NCBI RefSeq assembly: GCF_010119975.1
Contig: NZ_CP048222.1
Span: 1,137,501-1,201,500 of the forward strand
Direction of reading: 5' to 3'
DNA from: Rhodocytophaga rosea
GTDB lineage: Bacteria; Bacteroidota; Bacteroidia; Cytophagales; 172606-1
DNA: 64,000 bases
Below the pieces are notes generated by a model. It was not told the DNA's origin and ran no database searches. It worked only from the letters and a program-made list of their open reading frames with translations. A program made the position numbers and the translations under genes. Shown piece by piece: positions 20,074 to 28,803 of this stretch; within the stretch, counting starts at the first letter, position 1, and every line of letters begins with the position of its first letter.

Positions 20074-20438
20074 TGGAGCCGGAGAGATTCGAACTCTCGT
20101 CCAGACAAGGAAACTGTCGCGCTTTCTACATGTGTAGCTACTGTCAGGTTGTCGGGAATGGAAAAGGTCAGTAGCAAACGTATCCATTCCTTAGTTACTT
20201 TATCTTGTCCTTACACCATAACTTTGTAAGAACCAGCGCTGCATTGTGATACCTCAGTTGCTAACCCGGCAGCACGTGGGGTCAGCGAGGCACATGCTGA
20301 AAATTAATCCTAATTAAGCAGCAAGGGCGTAGTTTTCTTCGCCATTTATTGTTGTGAACGTTTTATTTACAGGAAATACGTACAACTCCTGACATGCTTA
20401 CACGCAGCCTGCTCAAGCTGTCAATTCCGGTCGGCCCC
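20074..20438 (-). ncRNA. ssrA: transfer-messenger RNA (tmRNA)
   Basis: Read on the minus strand, the 5' end GGGGCCGACCGG (from 20438) and the 3' end CGGCTCCA (to 20074) form the seven-pair acceptor stem; the T arm reads GAGAGTTCGAATCTCTC. Terminal CCA is not encoded. The tag frame ends GGC GAA GAA AAC TAC GCC CTT GCT GCT TAA, that is GEENYALAA, the Bacteroidota-type degradation tag; the resume codon is probably that GGC. With SmpB it rescues stalled ribosomes and marks the peptide for proteolysis. A single-piece (not permuted) gene of about 365 bases. Confidence 0.95.
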
Positions 20439-20497
20439 ATACATCAAAGAACTCAATTTACTCTATCTTTTCAACACATTCATGCTAAAAAGGGTTG

Positions 20498-20505
20498 CAA
20501 ATATA
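20498..20505 (-). promoter_or_regulatory. possible Bacteroidota -7 box of the tmRNA gene
   Basis: On the minus strand TATATTTG matches the Bacteroidota -7 consensus TAnnTTTG. It lies about 60 bases before the mature tmRNA 5' end, which would leave a 5' leader to be removed by RNase P. No good TTG was seen at -33, so the call is tentative. Confidence 0.4.
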
Positions 20506-20564
20506 GTTAAGTTTTTACCCATTTTTGTCATTTTTATTTTCTTATTTTTTCAGTATTTGCCCAC

Positions 20565-21362
20565 ATGTTTACGCCTGCATACCTGCGCCGGATTATACCT
20601 TCTTCCAGACAATTTTATGGATTATGTATTAGTTTTCTGATATGTTTTTCAGCTTCCGGCCAGATTCTGAATATTGAAAAAGACCGCATAGACAGTGATA
20701 CAGCCAATGTATGGCTGGGCAATATCGGGCTTACCTTTAATACCCGTAGCCAGCAGGTGCAGGTGCTTACTTTTAATGCTTTTTCCAATGTGGTATATCT
20801 TTCCCGCAAGCATAGTTATATTTTTATCAGCAACAACAACCTGATCCGCATCAAAGGCCAGGATGTAATCAGCGATGGCTACGGGCATTTCCGCATTCAT
20901 TTTCTGAGGCGTAAAAAGTTGTCGGCTGAAACATTTGCACAAGCCCAGTACGACGAAAGCCGGGGTATGCACGAACGGGAGCTAGCTGGTGCAGGTATCC
21001 GCTATCACATTCACCACTCCGATCAGTTGAACCTGGCGGCAGGTTTGGGAGCTATGTATGAACACGAACGATGGGCACTGGAAGGGAATGATTCTACTAC
21101 TTCAGTTGTAAAATCAACAAATTATTTTTCGCTGCACTGGAAAATAAGCAAGCATGCGGAGTTCAACTTCATCAATTACTATCAGGCAAGATTTTCGGCT
21201 TTTTTCCATCCCCGGATTATCAGTGATGCCAGCCTGATTATTTCTATTAACCGGCATTTTGCATTTACCACCCGTTTTGTGGCTACTTATGATGCCTTGC
21301 CTGTTATTCCGGTAAATAAATATGTGTATTCACTTACCAATGGCCTTGTGTTCAGGTTTTGA
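20565..21362 (+). CDS. DUF481-like outer membrane protein
   Basis: A 265-residue exported protein (signal peptide about residues 1-32, ending in CFSASGQ). The mature part shows repeated amphipathic beta strands, e.g. RKKLSAETFAQAQYDESRGMHERELAGAGIRYHIHHS and LAAGLGAMYEHERW, and ends TNGLVFRF with C-terminal Phe, as in outer-membrane beta barrels. The 'ETFAQAQYD ... R.L.GAGIRY' pattern resembles DUF481 salt-induced outer membrane proteins, from memory. The ligand or role is unknown. The gene is divergent from tmRNA. Confidence 0.65.
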   Translation: MFTPAYLRRIIPSSRQFYGLCISFLICFSASGQILNIEKDRIDSDTANVWLGNIGLTFNTRSQQVQVLTFNAFSNVVYLSRKHSYIFISNNNLIRIKGQDVISDGYGHFRIHFLRRKKLSAETFAQAQYDESRGMHERELAGAGIRYHIHHSDQLNLAAGLGAMYEHERWALEGNDSTTSVVKSTNYFSLHWKISKHAEFNFINYYQARFSAFFHPRIISDASLIISINRHFAFTTRFVATYDALPVIPVNKYVYSLTNGLVFRF

Positions 21363-21476
21363 ATTTTATTTCACAGAACGTAAGTTTAAAGACATAGCTA
21401 TGTAAATTTTTTGCTGACATCTTATTATTTTGCATATTTATTGTGGAATAATTATATCGCAACTTTATCATCAGCT

Positions 21477-21938
21477 ATGTCCGCTTATACGCTTCCGGCT
21501 CTTTACGAAGAATATTCTGAACAAAGAAAACTCAATATAACTTTCGAACAATTTACCTTTCTGCTTACTTCTTATCCGGTATTGCTTATTGTAAGTACTG
21601 ATGGGAAAGTAGATATTAAAGAATGGAATTACCTTAAAAAGCGTTCCGATGACCTGGCAGATCTGCTGTTACCTCAGGAAACAGATCCAGAACTTATTGG
21701 AGATTTGAAAAGCATGTTACTGAATGAGTTCAAATACCTGCTGATGAATTTTGATACCTGGGAGCGCAAGTTTATGAAAACACTAAAAAATTATTTAAAA
21801 GAAAAACCAGAGTTAAAGCATTCGATTCTTGAATCTATTTATTTATTTGCAAGTGTGTCGCAGGGTATTTGTGAAAAAGAAGAAGTGATGATCGAGCACC
21901 TCCGCAAAGAACTGAATATAGAAGAATCCTATGAGTAA
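21477..21938 (+). CDS. TerB-like domain protein, 153 aa
   Basis: An all-helical cytoplasmic protein of 153 residues from ATG 21477 (the frame runs upstream to 21411 without a better start). The pattern LLIVSTDGKVDIKEWNYLKKR near residues 32-52 and GICEKEEVMIEHLRKELNI near the C-terminus look like the two acidic, metal-binding helices of TerB-type tellurite-resistance domains. It overlaps the following acetyltransferase gene by 8 bases, so the two are translated together. The TerB assignment is tentative, and no ter cluster surrounds it. Confidence 0.65.
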   Translation: MSAYTLPALYEEYSEQRKLNITFEQFTFLLTSYPVLLIVSTDGKVDIKEWNYLKKRSDDLADLLLPQETDPELIGDLKSMLLNEFKYLLMNFDTWERKFMKTLKNYLKEKPELKHSILESIYLFASVSQGICEKEEVMIEHLRKELNIEESYE

Positions 21939-22410
21939 TACCCCTATTCACATACGCTCTGGCCGCAAAGAAGACATTCCGGCTGTGTTTGCCCTCGTAC
22001 AAGAACTGGCTTTATTTGAGAAAGCACCTCACGAAGTAGACAACACGGTAGAACGCATGCTGGAGGATGGGTTTAGCGAAAACCCAGTGTTTGGTTTTCT
22101 GGTAGCTGAGCTGAATGGAGTGGTTGTGGGCATTTCCTTATATTATTTCCGCTATTCTACCTGGAAAGGAAAAAGATTATACCTGGAAGATATTATCATA
22201 ACTGAAGAGCATCGCAGCAAGGGAATTGGCAAACTATTATTTAAAGCTACGATGGATACGGCCAAAGAACTCAACTGCAATGGCATGTCCTGGCAGGTAC
22301 TCGACTGGAATACACCTGCCATTGAGTTTTACAAGAAGTTTAACGCTAATTTTGACCAGGGCTGGATCAATTGCAGCCTGAGTGGTGAGCAATTAGGGGT
22401 GAAAGTGTAA
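21931..22410 (+). CDS. GNAT N-acetyltransferase, diamine/spermidine (SSAT)-like
   Basis: A 159-residue GNAT protein. Motif A reads LEDIIITEEHRSKGIGKLLFKATMDTA (about 89-115), motif B WQVLDWNTPAIEFYKKFNA. The order, with ALFEKAPHEV near the N-terminus, YYFRYSTWKGKRLYLEDI and LDWN-PAI-FY, is that of the spermidine/spermine and thialysine N-acetyltransferase group (SSAT), so a polyamine or amino-acid derivative is a likely acceptor. Its ATG lies inside the end of the preceding gene. It is followed by a strong terminator. Confidence 0.88.
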   Translation: MSNTPIHIRSGRKEDIPAVFALVQELALFEKAPHEVDNTVERMLEDGFSENPVFGFLVAELNGVVVGISLYYFRYSTWKGKRLYLEDIIITEEHRSKGIGKLLFKATMDTAKELNCNGMSWQVLDWNTPAIEFYKKFNANFDQGWINCSLSGEQLGVKV

Positions 22411-22440
22411 TGCCGAACACTTGAGTTAAGTACATAACAC

Positions 22441-22489
22441 ACAAAAACAAAGAAGCCAGATTTCATAAATCTGGCTTCTTTGTTTTTGT
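22441..22489. terminator. strong bidirectional terminator
   Basis: Perfect 23-base inverted repeat (22441-22463 with 22467-22489) with a three-base loop, A-rich outside left and T-rich outside right. It serves the plus-strand acetyltransferase and the convergent minus-strand serS. Confidence 0.92.
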
Positions 22490-22490
22490 A

Positions 22491-23765
22491 TTAATCAATC
22501 CTATCAAAGCCAGTGTAAGGCTGTAATACTTTAGGCACAGCAATTCCCTTCTCCGACTGGTTATTTTCCAGAATAGCGGCCAGAATCCGGGGCAAAGCCA
22601 AGGCACTTCCATTCAGCGTATGCAAGAGCTGTGTTTTTTTGTTCTCATCCCGGTACCGGAGTTTTAAGCGGTTTGCCTGGAAAGTCTCAAAATTACTTAC
22701 TGAACTCACCTCCAGCCAGCGTTTCTGGGCAGCAGAATATACCTCCATATCATAGGTCAGCGCAGAAGTAAAGCCCATATCGCCGCCGCATAACCTGAGG
22801 ACCCGGTAAGGTAACTCCAGTTTCTGCAATAAGCTTTGTATATGTTTACTCATTTCTTCCAGCGCCTTATAAGAATTATCAGGCTTTTGTACCTGCACAA
22901 TTTCAACTTTGTCAAACTGATGCAGGCGGTTTAAGCCCCGCACATGAGCCCCCCAGGAACCGGCTTCTCTCCGGAAACAAGGTGTATATCCTACATTTTT
23001 AACAGGCAGATCAGACTCATTGAGAATAACATCCCGGTAAATATTGGTAATAGGCACTTCTGCTGTCGGGATCAGGTACAAGCCATCTGCTGAAGCAAAA
23101 TACATCTGGCCTTCCTTATCCGGCAACTGTCCGGTACCAAAACCAGAAGCTTCATTTACCACAATGGGCGGCTGAATTTCATAATATCCGGCTTTTAAGG
23201 CTTCATCCAGGAAAAAATTAATCATCGCCCGCTGAATACGTGCACCTTTGCCTTTATACACTGGAAAACCTGCGCCACTGATTTTCACACCCAGCTCAAA
23301 ATCAATAATATCGTACTTCTTGATCAGGTCCCAGTGGGGCAAAGCAGACTCAGTCAATTCTGGTATACCACCATGCTGATACACAGTTTCATTATCCTCA
23401 GCCGTTTTTCCTTCCGGAACACTGCTATGAGGCAAATTGGGTAAGGTTACGAGCAAAGCCTGTAATTCCTGCTCGATCTTTTCCAGTCCATCCGACAGTT
23501 CTTTTGACCTGGTTTTTAACTGACCAGTTTCTGATTTATTTTTTTCTGCTTCTTCTTTCTTACCGGCTTTCATCAACGCACCTATTTCCTTGGCTAGGTT
23601 ATTAGACTTGGCTAAGGTAGCATCCATTTCTGACTGTGTTTCCCGGCGGCGGCGGTCCAGTTCAATCAGTTGATCTACGGAGGTTTCTGCCTGGGCAAAC
23701 CGCTTTTTTTGCAGTCCTTTAATCACTGTCTCTTTGTTTTCCCGGATGTATTGAAGTTGCAGCAT
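22491..23765 (-). CDS. serS: serine--tRNA ligase
   Basis: Class II seryl-tRNA synthetase, charging tRNA-Ser in the cytoplasm. The 424-residue protein has the long N-terminal antiparallel coiled-coil arm (about 1-110, rich in Glu/Lys) that grips tRNA-Ser, then the catalytic core with motif 2 (TPCFRREAGSWGAHVRGLNRLHQFDKVE) and motif 3 (LNGSALALPRILAAILENNQ). Length is typical. It ends on the strong terminator hairpin and lies 71 bases downstream of the aspartokinase gene on the same strand. Confidence 0.97.
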   Translation of the reverse strand: MLQLQYIRENKETVIKGLQKKRFAQAETSVDQLIELDRRRRETQSEMDATLAKSNNLAKEIGALMKAGKKEEAEKNKSETGQLKTRSKELSDGLEKIEQELQALLVTLPNLPHSSVPEGKTAEDNETVYQHGGIPELTESALPHWDLIKKYDIIDFELGVKISGAGFPVYKGKGARIQRAMINFFLDEALKAGYYEIQPPIVVNEASGFGTGQLPDKEGQMYFASADGLYLIPTAEVPITNIYRDVILNESDLPVKNVGYTPCFRREAGSWGAHVRGLNRLHQFDKVEIVQVQKPDNSYKALEEMSKHIQSLLQKLELPYRVLRLCGGDMGFTSALTYDMEVYSAAQKRWLEVSSVSNFETFQANRLKLRYRDENKKTQLLHTLNGSALALPRILAAILENNQSEKGIAVPKVLQPYTGFDRID

Positions 23766-23836
23766 AGGATTCAGGTATTAGGAATAAACTCATTCATTAA
23801 CTAAAAGCGCATTTTTTCAGAAAAACTAAATAGTTT

Positions 23837-25150
23837 TTAAAACAATCCGTCGTTTAATGCATTCAGGGTTTCATTTTTTTGATTGGTGTCTACCAGTATA
23901 GACACATTATGATTGCTGCCGCCATAAGAAATCATACGCACCGGAATTTGCTTCATAGAATTGAAAACCTTTGCTACAATACCTTGTTTATCAGACCCAA
24001 AATTTCCTACAATACAGATGATCGACTGGTTCTTGTCTACCTCTACATGTCCGAATGCACGAATTTCCTCTACGATTTGCTCCACATAAGTCGGATTATC
24101 AATGGTAAGCGAAACAGCTACTTCTGAGGTAGTAATCATATCCACCGGAGTTTTGTATTTTTCAAACACTTCGAAGATTTTTCTCAGAAAGCCATAGGCA
24201 AGTAGCATCCGGCTGGAACGTATTTTAATGGCAATAATCCCATCTTTAGCCGCAATCGCTTTAATGTCTTTCTCGATGGTATGATGGGCAATGAGTGTGC
24301 CTTGCGCTTCTGGCTGCATGGTATTGAGAAGACGTACCGGGATATTGTACAATTTTGCCGGACGAATAGTAAATGGATGCAGGATTTTGGCTCCAAAGTA
24401 GGCAAGTTCTGCTGCCTCATCAAAGGAAAGCTCTGCAATCGGGAAGGTTTTCTTTACAATCCGGGGATCATTATTGTGCATACCATCAATATCTGTCCAG
24501 ATCTGCACTTCATCGGCCCGGATGGCCGCTCCGATCAAAGAAGCAGTATAATCACTGCCTCCTCTTTTCAGATTATCCACCTCGTCATGCACATTCAGGC
24601 AGATAAATCCCTGGGTAATAAAAATTTCTGTGCCAGGATGAGAGGCAATCGCTTCAGAGAGGTGTTCTTCCGCAAAGCTGATAATAGGCTCTTCGTCAGC
24701 ATCAATGCGCATAAAATCGAGGGCAGGTAATAAGGCGGCTTTAATTTGCTGTTCCTGTAAATAGGCAAAAAACAGCTGCGTAGAAATCAATTCGCCCTCT
24801 GCCACCAGTTCTTTGCTTTCTTTGATAGAAAAAGGTTTTTCTGCCAGCGAACGGATAAAATCAAAATGTTTGGTAATCACCGCTTCTCCGGCAGCCAGAC
24901 CTTGTGGTGTTTTATATAAAGTTTTGACAAATGTTTTATAGCTCTCATGTAAAGTCCCGATAGCCTCGAAAGCAGCTTCATGTGCTGAACGGGCAATAAG
25001 GTCGCCGATGTTAATCAGGCTATTGGTCGTGCCGGATACGGCCGACAATACTACTACTTTTCTATGGGTATCTTTGGTAATTAAACGGGCTACTTCGTGC
25101 ATACGCTCAGGCTTCCCTACCGAGGTGCCTCCAAATTTTAAAACTCTCAT
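23837..25150 (-). CDS. lysC: aspartate kinase
   Basis: Phosphorylates L-aspartate, the first step toward lysine, threonine and methionine. The 437-residue monofunctional enzyme has the kinase signature KFGGTSVG at residues 5-12, the nucleotide-binding WTDIDGMHNNDPRIV and AELAYFGAKILHPFT, and two ACT domains in the C-terminal 140 residues (e.g. VDMITTSEVAVSLTI and VGNFG ... VRMISYGGS), which usually bind lysine or threonine for feedback control. No homoserine dehydrogenase domain is fused. Other pathway genes are not in the window. Confidence 0.95.
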   Translation of the reverse strand: MRVLKFGGTSVGKPERMHEVARLITKDTHRKVVVLSAVSGTTNSLINIGDLIARSAHEAAFEAIGTLHESYKTFVKTLYKTPQGLAAGEAVITKHFDFIRSLAEKPFSIKESKELVAEGELISTQLFFAYLQEQQIKAALLPALDFMRIDADEEPIISFAEEHLSEAIASHPGTEIFITQGFICLNVHDEVDNLKRGGSDYTASLIGAAIRADEVQIWTDIDGMHNNDPRIVKKTFPIAELSFDEAAELAYFGAKILHPFTIRPAKLYNIPVRLLNTMQPEAQGTLIAHHTIEKDIKAIAAKDGIIAIKIRSSRMLLAYGFLRKIFEVFEKYKTPVDMITTSEVAVSLTIDNPTYVEQIVEEIRAFGHVEVDKNQSIICIVGNFGSDKQGIVAKVFNSMKQIPVRMISYGGSNHNVSILVDTNQKNETLNALNDGLF

Positions 25151-25207
25151 GTACAGTGATTGCGTGAATAGATGATTTAGTAAAAAGTATAAAAAGGTTA
25201 AAGTATT

Positions 25208-25684
25208 CTAGAATCCAAGCATTTTGATAGCTGTAATAGCGGCTTCATCTCCCTTATTGCCATGTTTTCCACCTGCCCTATCCATCGCCTGCTCCTGATT
25301 GTTGGGTGTAAGCACCCCAAAAATGACAGGCTTATTGTATTTGAGAGATACTTCTGTTAAACCATACGCTACCGCATTGCAGATAAAATCGAAATGCTTT
25401 GTTTCTCCCTGAATCACGCATCCCAGGCAAATGACCGCCTCTATATCAGTTTGTTGCGCCATCCATTGGGCCGCCAGACTTAACTCATAACTCCCAGGTA
25501 CGTTCTTTCGGATGATATTTTCTACTACAGCTCCCTCTTTCAGTAAAGTCTGGTAAGCACCCTGATATAAGGCTTCGGTTACTTCGGTGTTCCACTCAGA
25601 AACGATGATGGCAAATTTTCTGGAAGATATATTAGTAATATTGGCAGAGGAGTAGTCGCTGAGGTTCTTTAAGGAAGTGGCCAT
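25208..25684 (-). CDS. ribH: 6,7-dimethyl-8-ribityllumazine synthase
   Basis: Penultimate step of riboflavin synthesis, condensing 5-amino-6-ribitylaminouracil with dihydroxybutanone phosphate. The 158-residue protein shows the family signature: FAIIVSEWNTEVTEALYQGA, VPGSYELSLAAQWMA, AVICLGCVIQGETKHFDFICNAVAYGL (catalytic His in KHFDF) and VIFGVLTPNNQEQAMDRAGGKHGNKGDEAA. Length is normal. It follows the TPR protein gene after a terminator and lies 57 bases upstream of lysC. Confidence 0.97.
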   Translation of the reverse strand: MATSLKNLSDYSSANITNISSRKFAIIVSEWNTEVTEALYQGAYQTLLKEGAVVENIIRKNVPGSYELSLAAQWMAQQTDIEAVICLGCVIQGETKHFDFICNAVAYGLTEVSLKYNKPVIFGVLTPNNQEQAMDRAGGKHGNKGDEAAITAIKMLGF

Positions 25685-25770
25685 TCTGTGGGATTCAGAG
25701 TTTCTGGGTGAAAAGGGTAAATTTACCGGGCGAAATTACAAATCAGTTATTGAATAAAAAATATAGGCAA

Positions 25771-25806
25771 TAAAAAAGGATAAAGCCCTATGCCCTATCC
25801 TTTTTA
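25771..25806. terminator. terminator hairpin between the TPR gene and ribH
   Basis: AAAAAAGGATA (25772-25782) pairs with TATCCTTTTT (25796-25805) around a 13-base loop. A-rich on one side and T-rich on the other, so it works in either direction; it serves the minus-strand TPR gene. Confidence 0.75.
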
Positions 25807-25825
25807 TGGTTTAGCCAATATGTGT

Positions 25826-26536
25826 TTATTTACCGGCTAAACCCTCTAGTTTGGCTTTAAATTTTTTAGCATTGGCTGCTTCCGAAGAGTTCGGATAGGT
25901 TTCAATAATTTTGTTGTAGCTTGCAATAGCCGCTTCATTGTTTTTACTCACTTCCTGTGCAATAGCCAGCTTAGTCAGATATTGTGGCGTAAAAAATTCA
26001 TTTGGCTCGTAGTTGGCTGCTTTTTCATAGTAACTAACGGCATCTGCTACCTGATTTTTTTCCATATAAGCATCCCCGATCAGTGAGTAGGCCCGTGCCT
26101 GGACTAATACATCGGAAGAACTAAAATCTTTCAGGTAATTAATAGCTTCATCAAATTTACCTTGTTTCAGGTAAGATACACCCACATAAAAATTAGCCAG
26201 GTTGCCAGCTTTGGTCATGCCATAATCATCGGCAATAGCAGTTAATCCTTCGTGCAACCCATCACCATCTAAGGCTTTTTTCAGTGAATCTGTTTCAAAA
26301 TGGTATACAGCCGGAAACATTAAGCTCTGCGCCTCCTGATTTTGAGTGTTTTTGTAATAATTAAACCCGATCCAGCCGCCTACAATCAAAATGAGAGCGC
26401 CTGCCAACCCAATGACAATGTTTCTATTCCGTTGAAGTTTCTGAAAGATTTCTTCGCTGCTCTTCCCTTCAGCAGCCGGCGTAACTGGTTTTTCCATTAA
26501 TTTAGAGCCGGATGCGTCAATAATTTTCTTAGCCAT
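25826..26536 (-). CDS. membrane-anchored TPR protein (YfgM-like)
   Basis: A 236-residue protein: an N-terminal cytoplasmic tail, one membrane helix at about residues 38-58 (NIVIGLAGALILIVGGWIGFNYY), then tetratricopeptide repeats in the periplasmic part (about 110-230: AGNLANFYVGVSYLKQGKFDEAINYL, ARAYSLIGDAYMEKNQVADAVSYYEKAA, and two more). This layout matches YfgM/ancillary SecYEG-interacting proteins, involved in protein export and envelope quality control. The partner is not known in Bacteroidota. It is monocistronic as judged by the terminator. Confidence 0.85.
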   Translation of the reverse strand: MAKKIIDASGSKLMEKPVTPAAEGKSSEEIFQKLQRNRNIVIGLAGALILIVGGWIGFNYYKNTQNQEAQSLMFPAVYHFETDSLKKALDGDGLHEGLTAIADDYGMTKAGNLANFYVGVSYLKQGKFDEAINYLKDFSSSDVLVQARAYSLIGDAYMEKNQVADAVSYYEKAANYEPNEFFTPQYLTKLAIAQEVSKNNEAAIASYNKIIETYPNSSEAANAKKFKAKLEGLAGK

Positions 26537-26650
26537 TTTAATTTTTTATAAGAACCGCAAATTTAGGATAAATATTTTTTTACTACAAAGGATTACTAAA
26601 GAATAGATGCACACAAAGGTACATGATTTTCAGAATTATTTTAAAGTAAC

Positions 26651-28783
26651 TTAATCCCCAATTTTTACCGGCTCTCCTGACAAAAATGATTGCACAGCTG
26701 CAAAAGAAGCTCTGGTTGAATTAATAATCTGAGAAAAAGTAACAGGAGGTTCTCCACCATCTTTCAAAAACCGGATATAGCTTTCAAACTGATGTTTATG
26801 CCCTTTATCCTGTTTGCTGCTCATCGAAGAAAAACCTTTAAATCCAAAGCCTTCCATCTTCCTGAAATTATCCAGAATAAGTACCCTTCCCTGCGAATAG
26901 AGTTCCAGTCTTTCTTTGGCATAGGCTTTATGGCCATTGGCAAAATAATTCACTACCCCTTGCGATCCGTTTTTACATTTGAGTAAGATAGATACATTAT
27001 CTGCATTTTCAGCCGGATGTTTTCCCATAGCAGAAGCGCTTACCCAGCTTATTTCACTACCTGCCAGGTAAGCGAGCAGGTCAATAAAATGACAGGCTTC
27101 ACCAATGATCCGGCCACCTCCTATCGCCATATGGTGCGTCCAGTGACTGGCGGGAATAAAACCAGCATTGGCTGTAATAACAATATTCATAGGTTCCTGG
27201 GAGGAACTTAATACCGATTTTGCCTTTTGGATAAACGGAGAAAACCGCCGGTTAAATCCCACCACTACAGATTTTCCAGAGCTTTGGTACGTTTGCATGA
27301 CCTGTTCCAGTTCTGGTTGAGTTAATACAAGAGGTTTTTCTACAAATACATGTTTTCCGGCCTGCAGAGCTTGAACTGTCATCTGCGCATGCAGATTATG
27401 CTGGGTAGTAATGAGAACAGCATTCACTTCTGTGTCCTGCAATACATCGTCGTAACTGGTGCTGCTGATGCGGATATTGTGTTTTTTAGCCAGGTGTGTT
27501 CCGCTTACACCGGCTGCGCTTACAATGTATTTAAGATCAGCATCCAGTTTACCAAAGGCCGGCAGCATGGTCATTTTGGTGAAATTGCCAGCTCCGATAA
27601 TCGCCAGGGTCGCTTTATTTTGCTTTGGAAAAGTTTCGCTCTTTTTATTAATGTGAACGGCTGTGCTATTATTAGAAATGGCTGGATATGTAAGAATAGA
27701 GGCAATAGACTGGCTGCCACCAATATTTTTGTAAATTTTCTGATACTCTTCTAAAGCTACTTGCTCAGTAATAAGCCGTTTTACATCGAGCCTTCCGGTA
27801 GAAATGGCTTGCAGCACCGTTTGAAAATTGCGATTTTCGGTCCAGCGGACAAAAGGCAATGGGTAATCTATGCCCCGTTTTTCATAGTCATCGTCATACC
27901 TACCCGGGCCATAAGAGCAGGAAACCTGGAAACTGAGCTCCTTCTCATAAAAATCTGCCCGGCTGATGTCTAAACCAATCACCCCTACGAGTACAATCCT
28001 CCCTCGTTTGCGGCTCATCTGTGCCGACTGCGAAATTACTTCATTGCTCTTGGTAGAAGCCGTAATAATTACCGCATCAGTTCCAACCCCTTGTGTGGCA
28101 TCCATTACTGTTTTTACTGGGTCAATGCCTTCTGCTAAATTATATGCCAGAATACCTTTTCCTTTCGCTAATGCTACTTTCTGGGTATCAAAATCAAAGC
28201 CTATTACGGTACATCCATTGGCTACCAGCAATTCAGCAGCGATCAATCCGATGAGACCTAAGCCTGACACCACCACTGTTTCGCCCAGTGTCGGATTTGC
28301 CAGCCGGATTCCTTGCAGGCCAATAGCACCAATCACTGTGAAAGTAGCTTCCTCATAGGAAACAGTATCAGGAATATGGGCTGCTAGATTTTTTGGAACA
28401 CTTACAAATTCCGCATGAGGTCCGTTAGAAGCTACCCTGTCGCCGGGTTTAAAATCGTACACACCCTCTCCTACTTCCAGCACTTCACCGGCATTACAAT
28501 AGCCCAAAGGCAGCGGTTCGCCTAATTTGGTAAATACTGCTTCCAAAGTTGGCATCAGCCCATCGGCTTTGATTTTATCCAGCACCATTTTTACTTTATC
28601 TGGTTGCTGGCGTGCTTTCTCGAGTAAATTAGATTTGCCAAATTCCACCAGCATACGTTCAGTACCTAATGAAACCAGCGAGCGGTGTGTTTTAACAAGA
28701 ATATATCCTTTTTTGACCTGCGGCCTGGGCACCTCTTCCAATATGGTTTCCCCTGTCTTAAAGGACTGGATGATTTGTTTCAT
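26651..28783 (-). CDS. bi-domain oxidoreductase: alcohol dehydrogenase-like plus Gfo/Idh/MocA
   Basis: A 710-residue fusion. Residues 1-360 are a medium-chain dehydrogenase (MDR) with GLGLIGLIAAELLVANGCTVIGFDFD, a Rossmann NAD(P)-binding motif, but without the usual structural-zinc cysteines. Residues about 385-710 are a Gfo/Idh/MocA domain with IGAGNFTKMTMLPAF and the VFVEKPL motif (EKP catalytic Lys) and HWTHHMAIGGGRIIGEACHFIDL. This fusion is often found in polysaccharide loci beside heparinase-like or glycosyltransferase genes; the substrate is not known. It is the last gene of the glycan operon (10 genes, same strand). Confidence 0.9.
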   Translation of the reverse strand: MKQIIQSFKTGETILEEVPRPQVKKGYILVKTHRSLVSLGTERMLVEFGKSNLLEKARQQPDKVKMVLDKIKADGLMPTLEAVFTKLGEPLPLGYCNAGEVLEVGEGVYDFKPGDRVASNGPHAEFVSVPKNLAAHIPDTVSYEEATFTVIGAIGLQGIRLANPTLGETVVVSGLGLIGLIAAELLVANGCTVIGFDFDTQKVALAKGKGILAYNLAEGIDPVKTVMDATQGVGTDAVIITASTKSNEVISQSAQMSRKRGRIVLVGVIGLDISRADFYEKELSFQVSCSYGPGRYDDDYEKRGIDYPLPFVRWTENRNFQTVLQAISTGRLDVKRLITEQVALEEYQKIYKNIGGSQSIASILTYPAISNNSTAVHINKKSETFPKQNKATLAIIGAGNFTKMTMLPAFGKLDADLKYIVSAAGVSGTHLAKKHNIRISSTSYDDVLQDTEVNAVLITTQHNLHAQMTVQALQAGKHVFVEKPLVLTQPELEQVMQTYQSSGKSVVVGFNRRFSPFIQKAKSVLSSSQEPMNIVITANAGFIPASHWTHHMAIGGGRIIGEACHFIDLLAYLAGSEISWVSASAMGKHPAENADNVSILLKCKNGSQGVVNYFANGHKAYAKERLELYSQGRVLILDNFRKMEGFGFKGFSSMSSKQDKGHKHQFESYIRFLKDGGEPPVTFSQIINSTRASFAAVQSFLSGEPVKIGD

Positions 28784-28803
28784 TGAAATAGTTTTTAAAA
28801 ATC

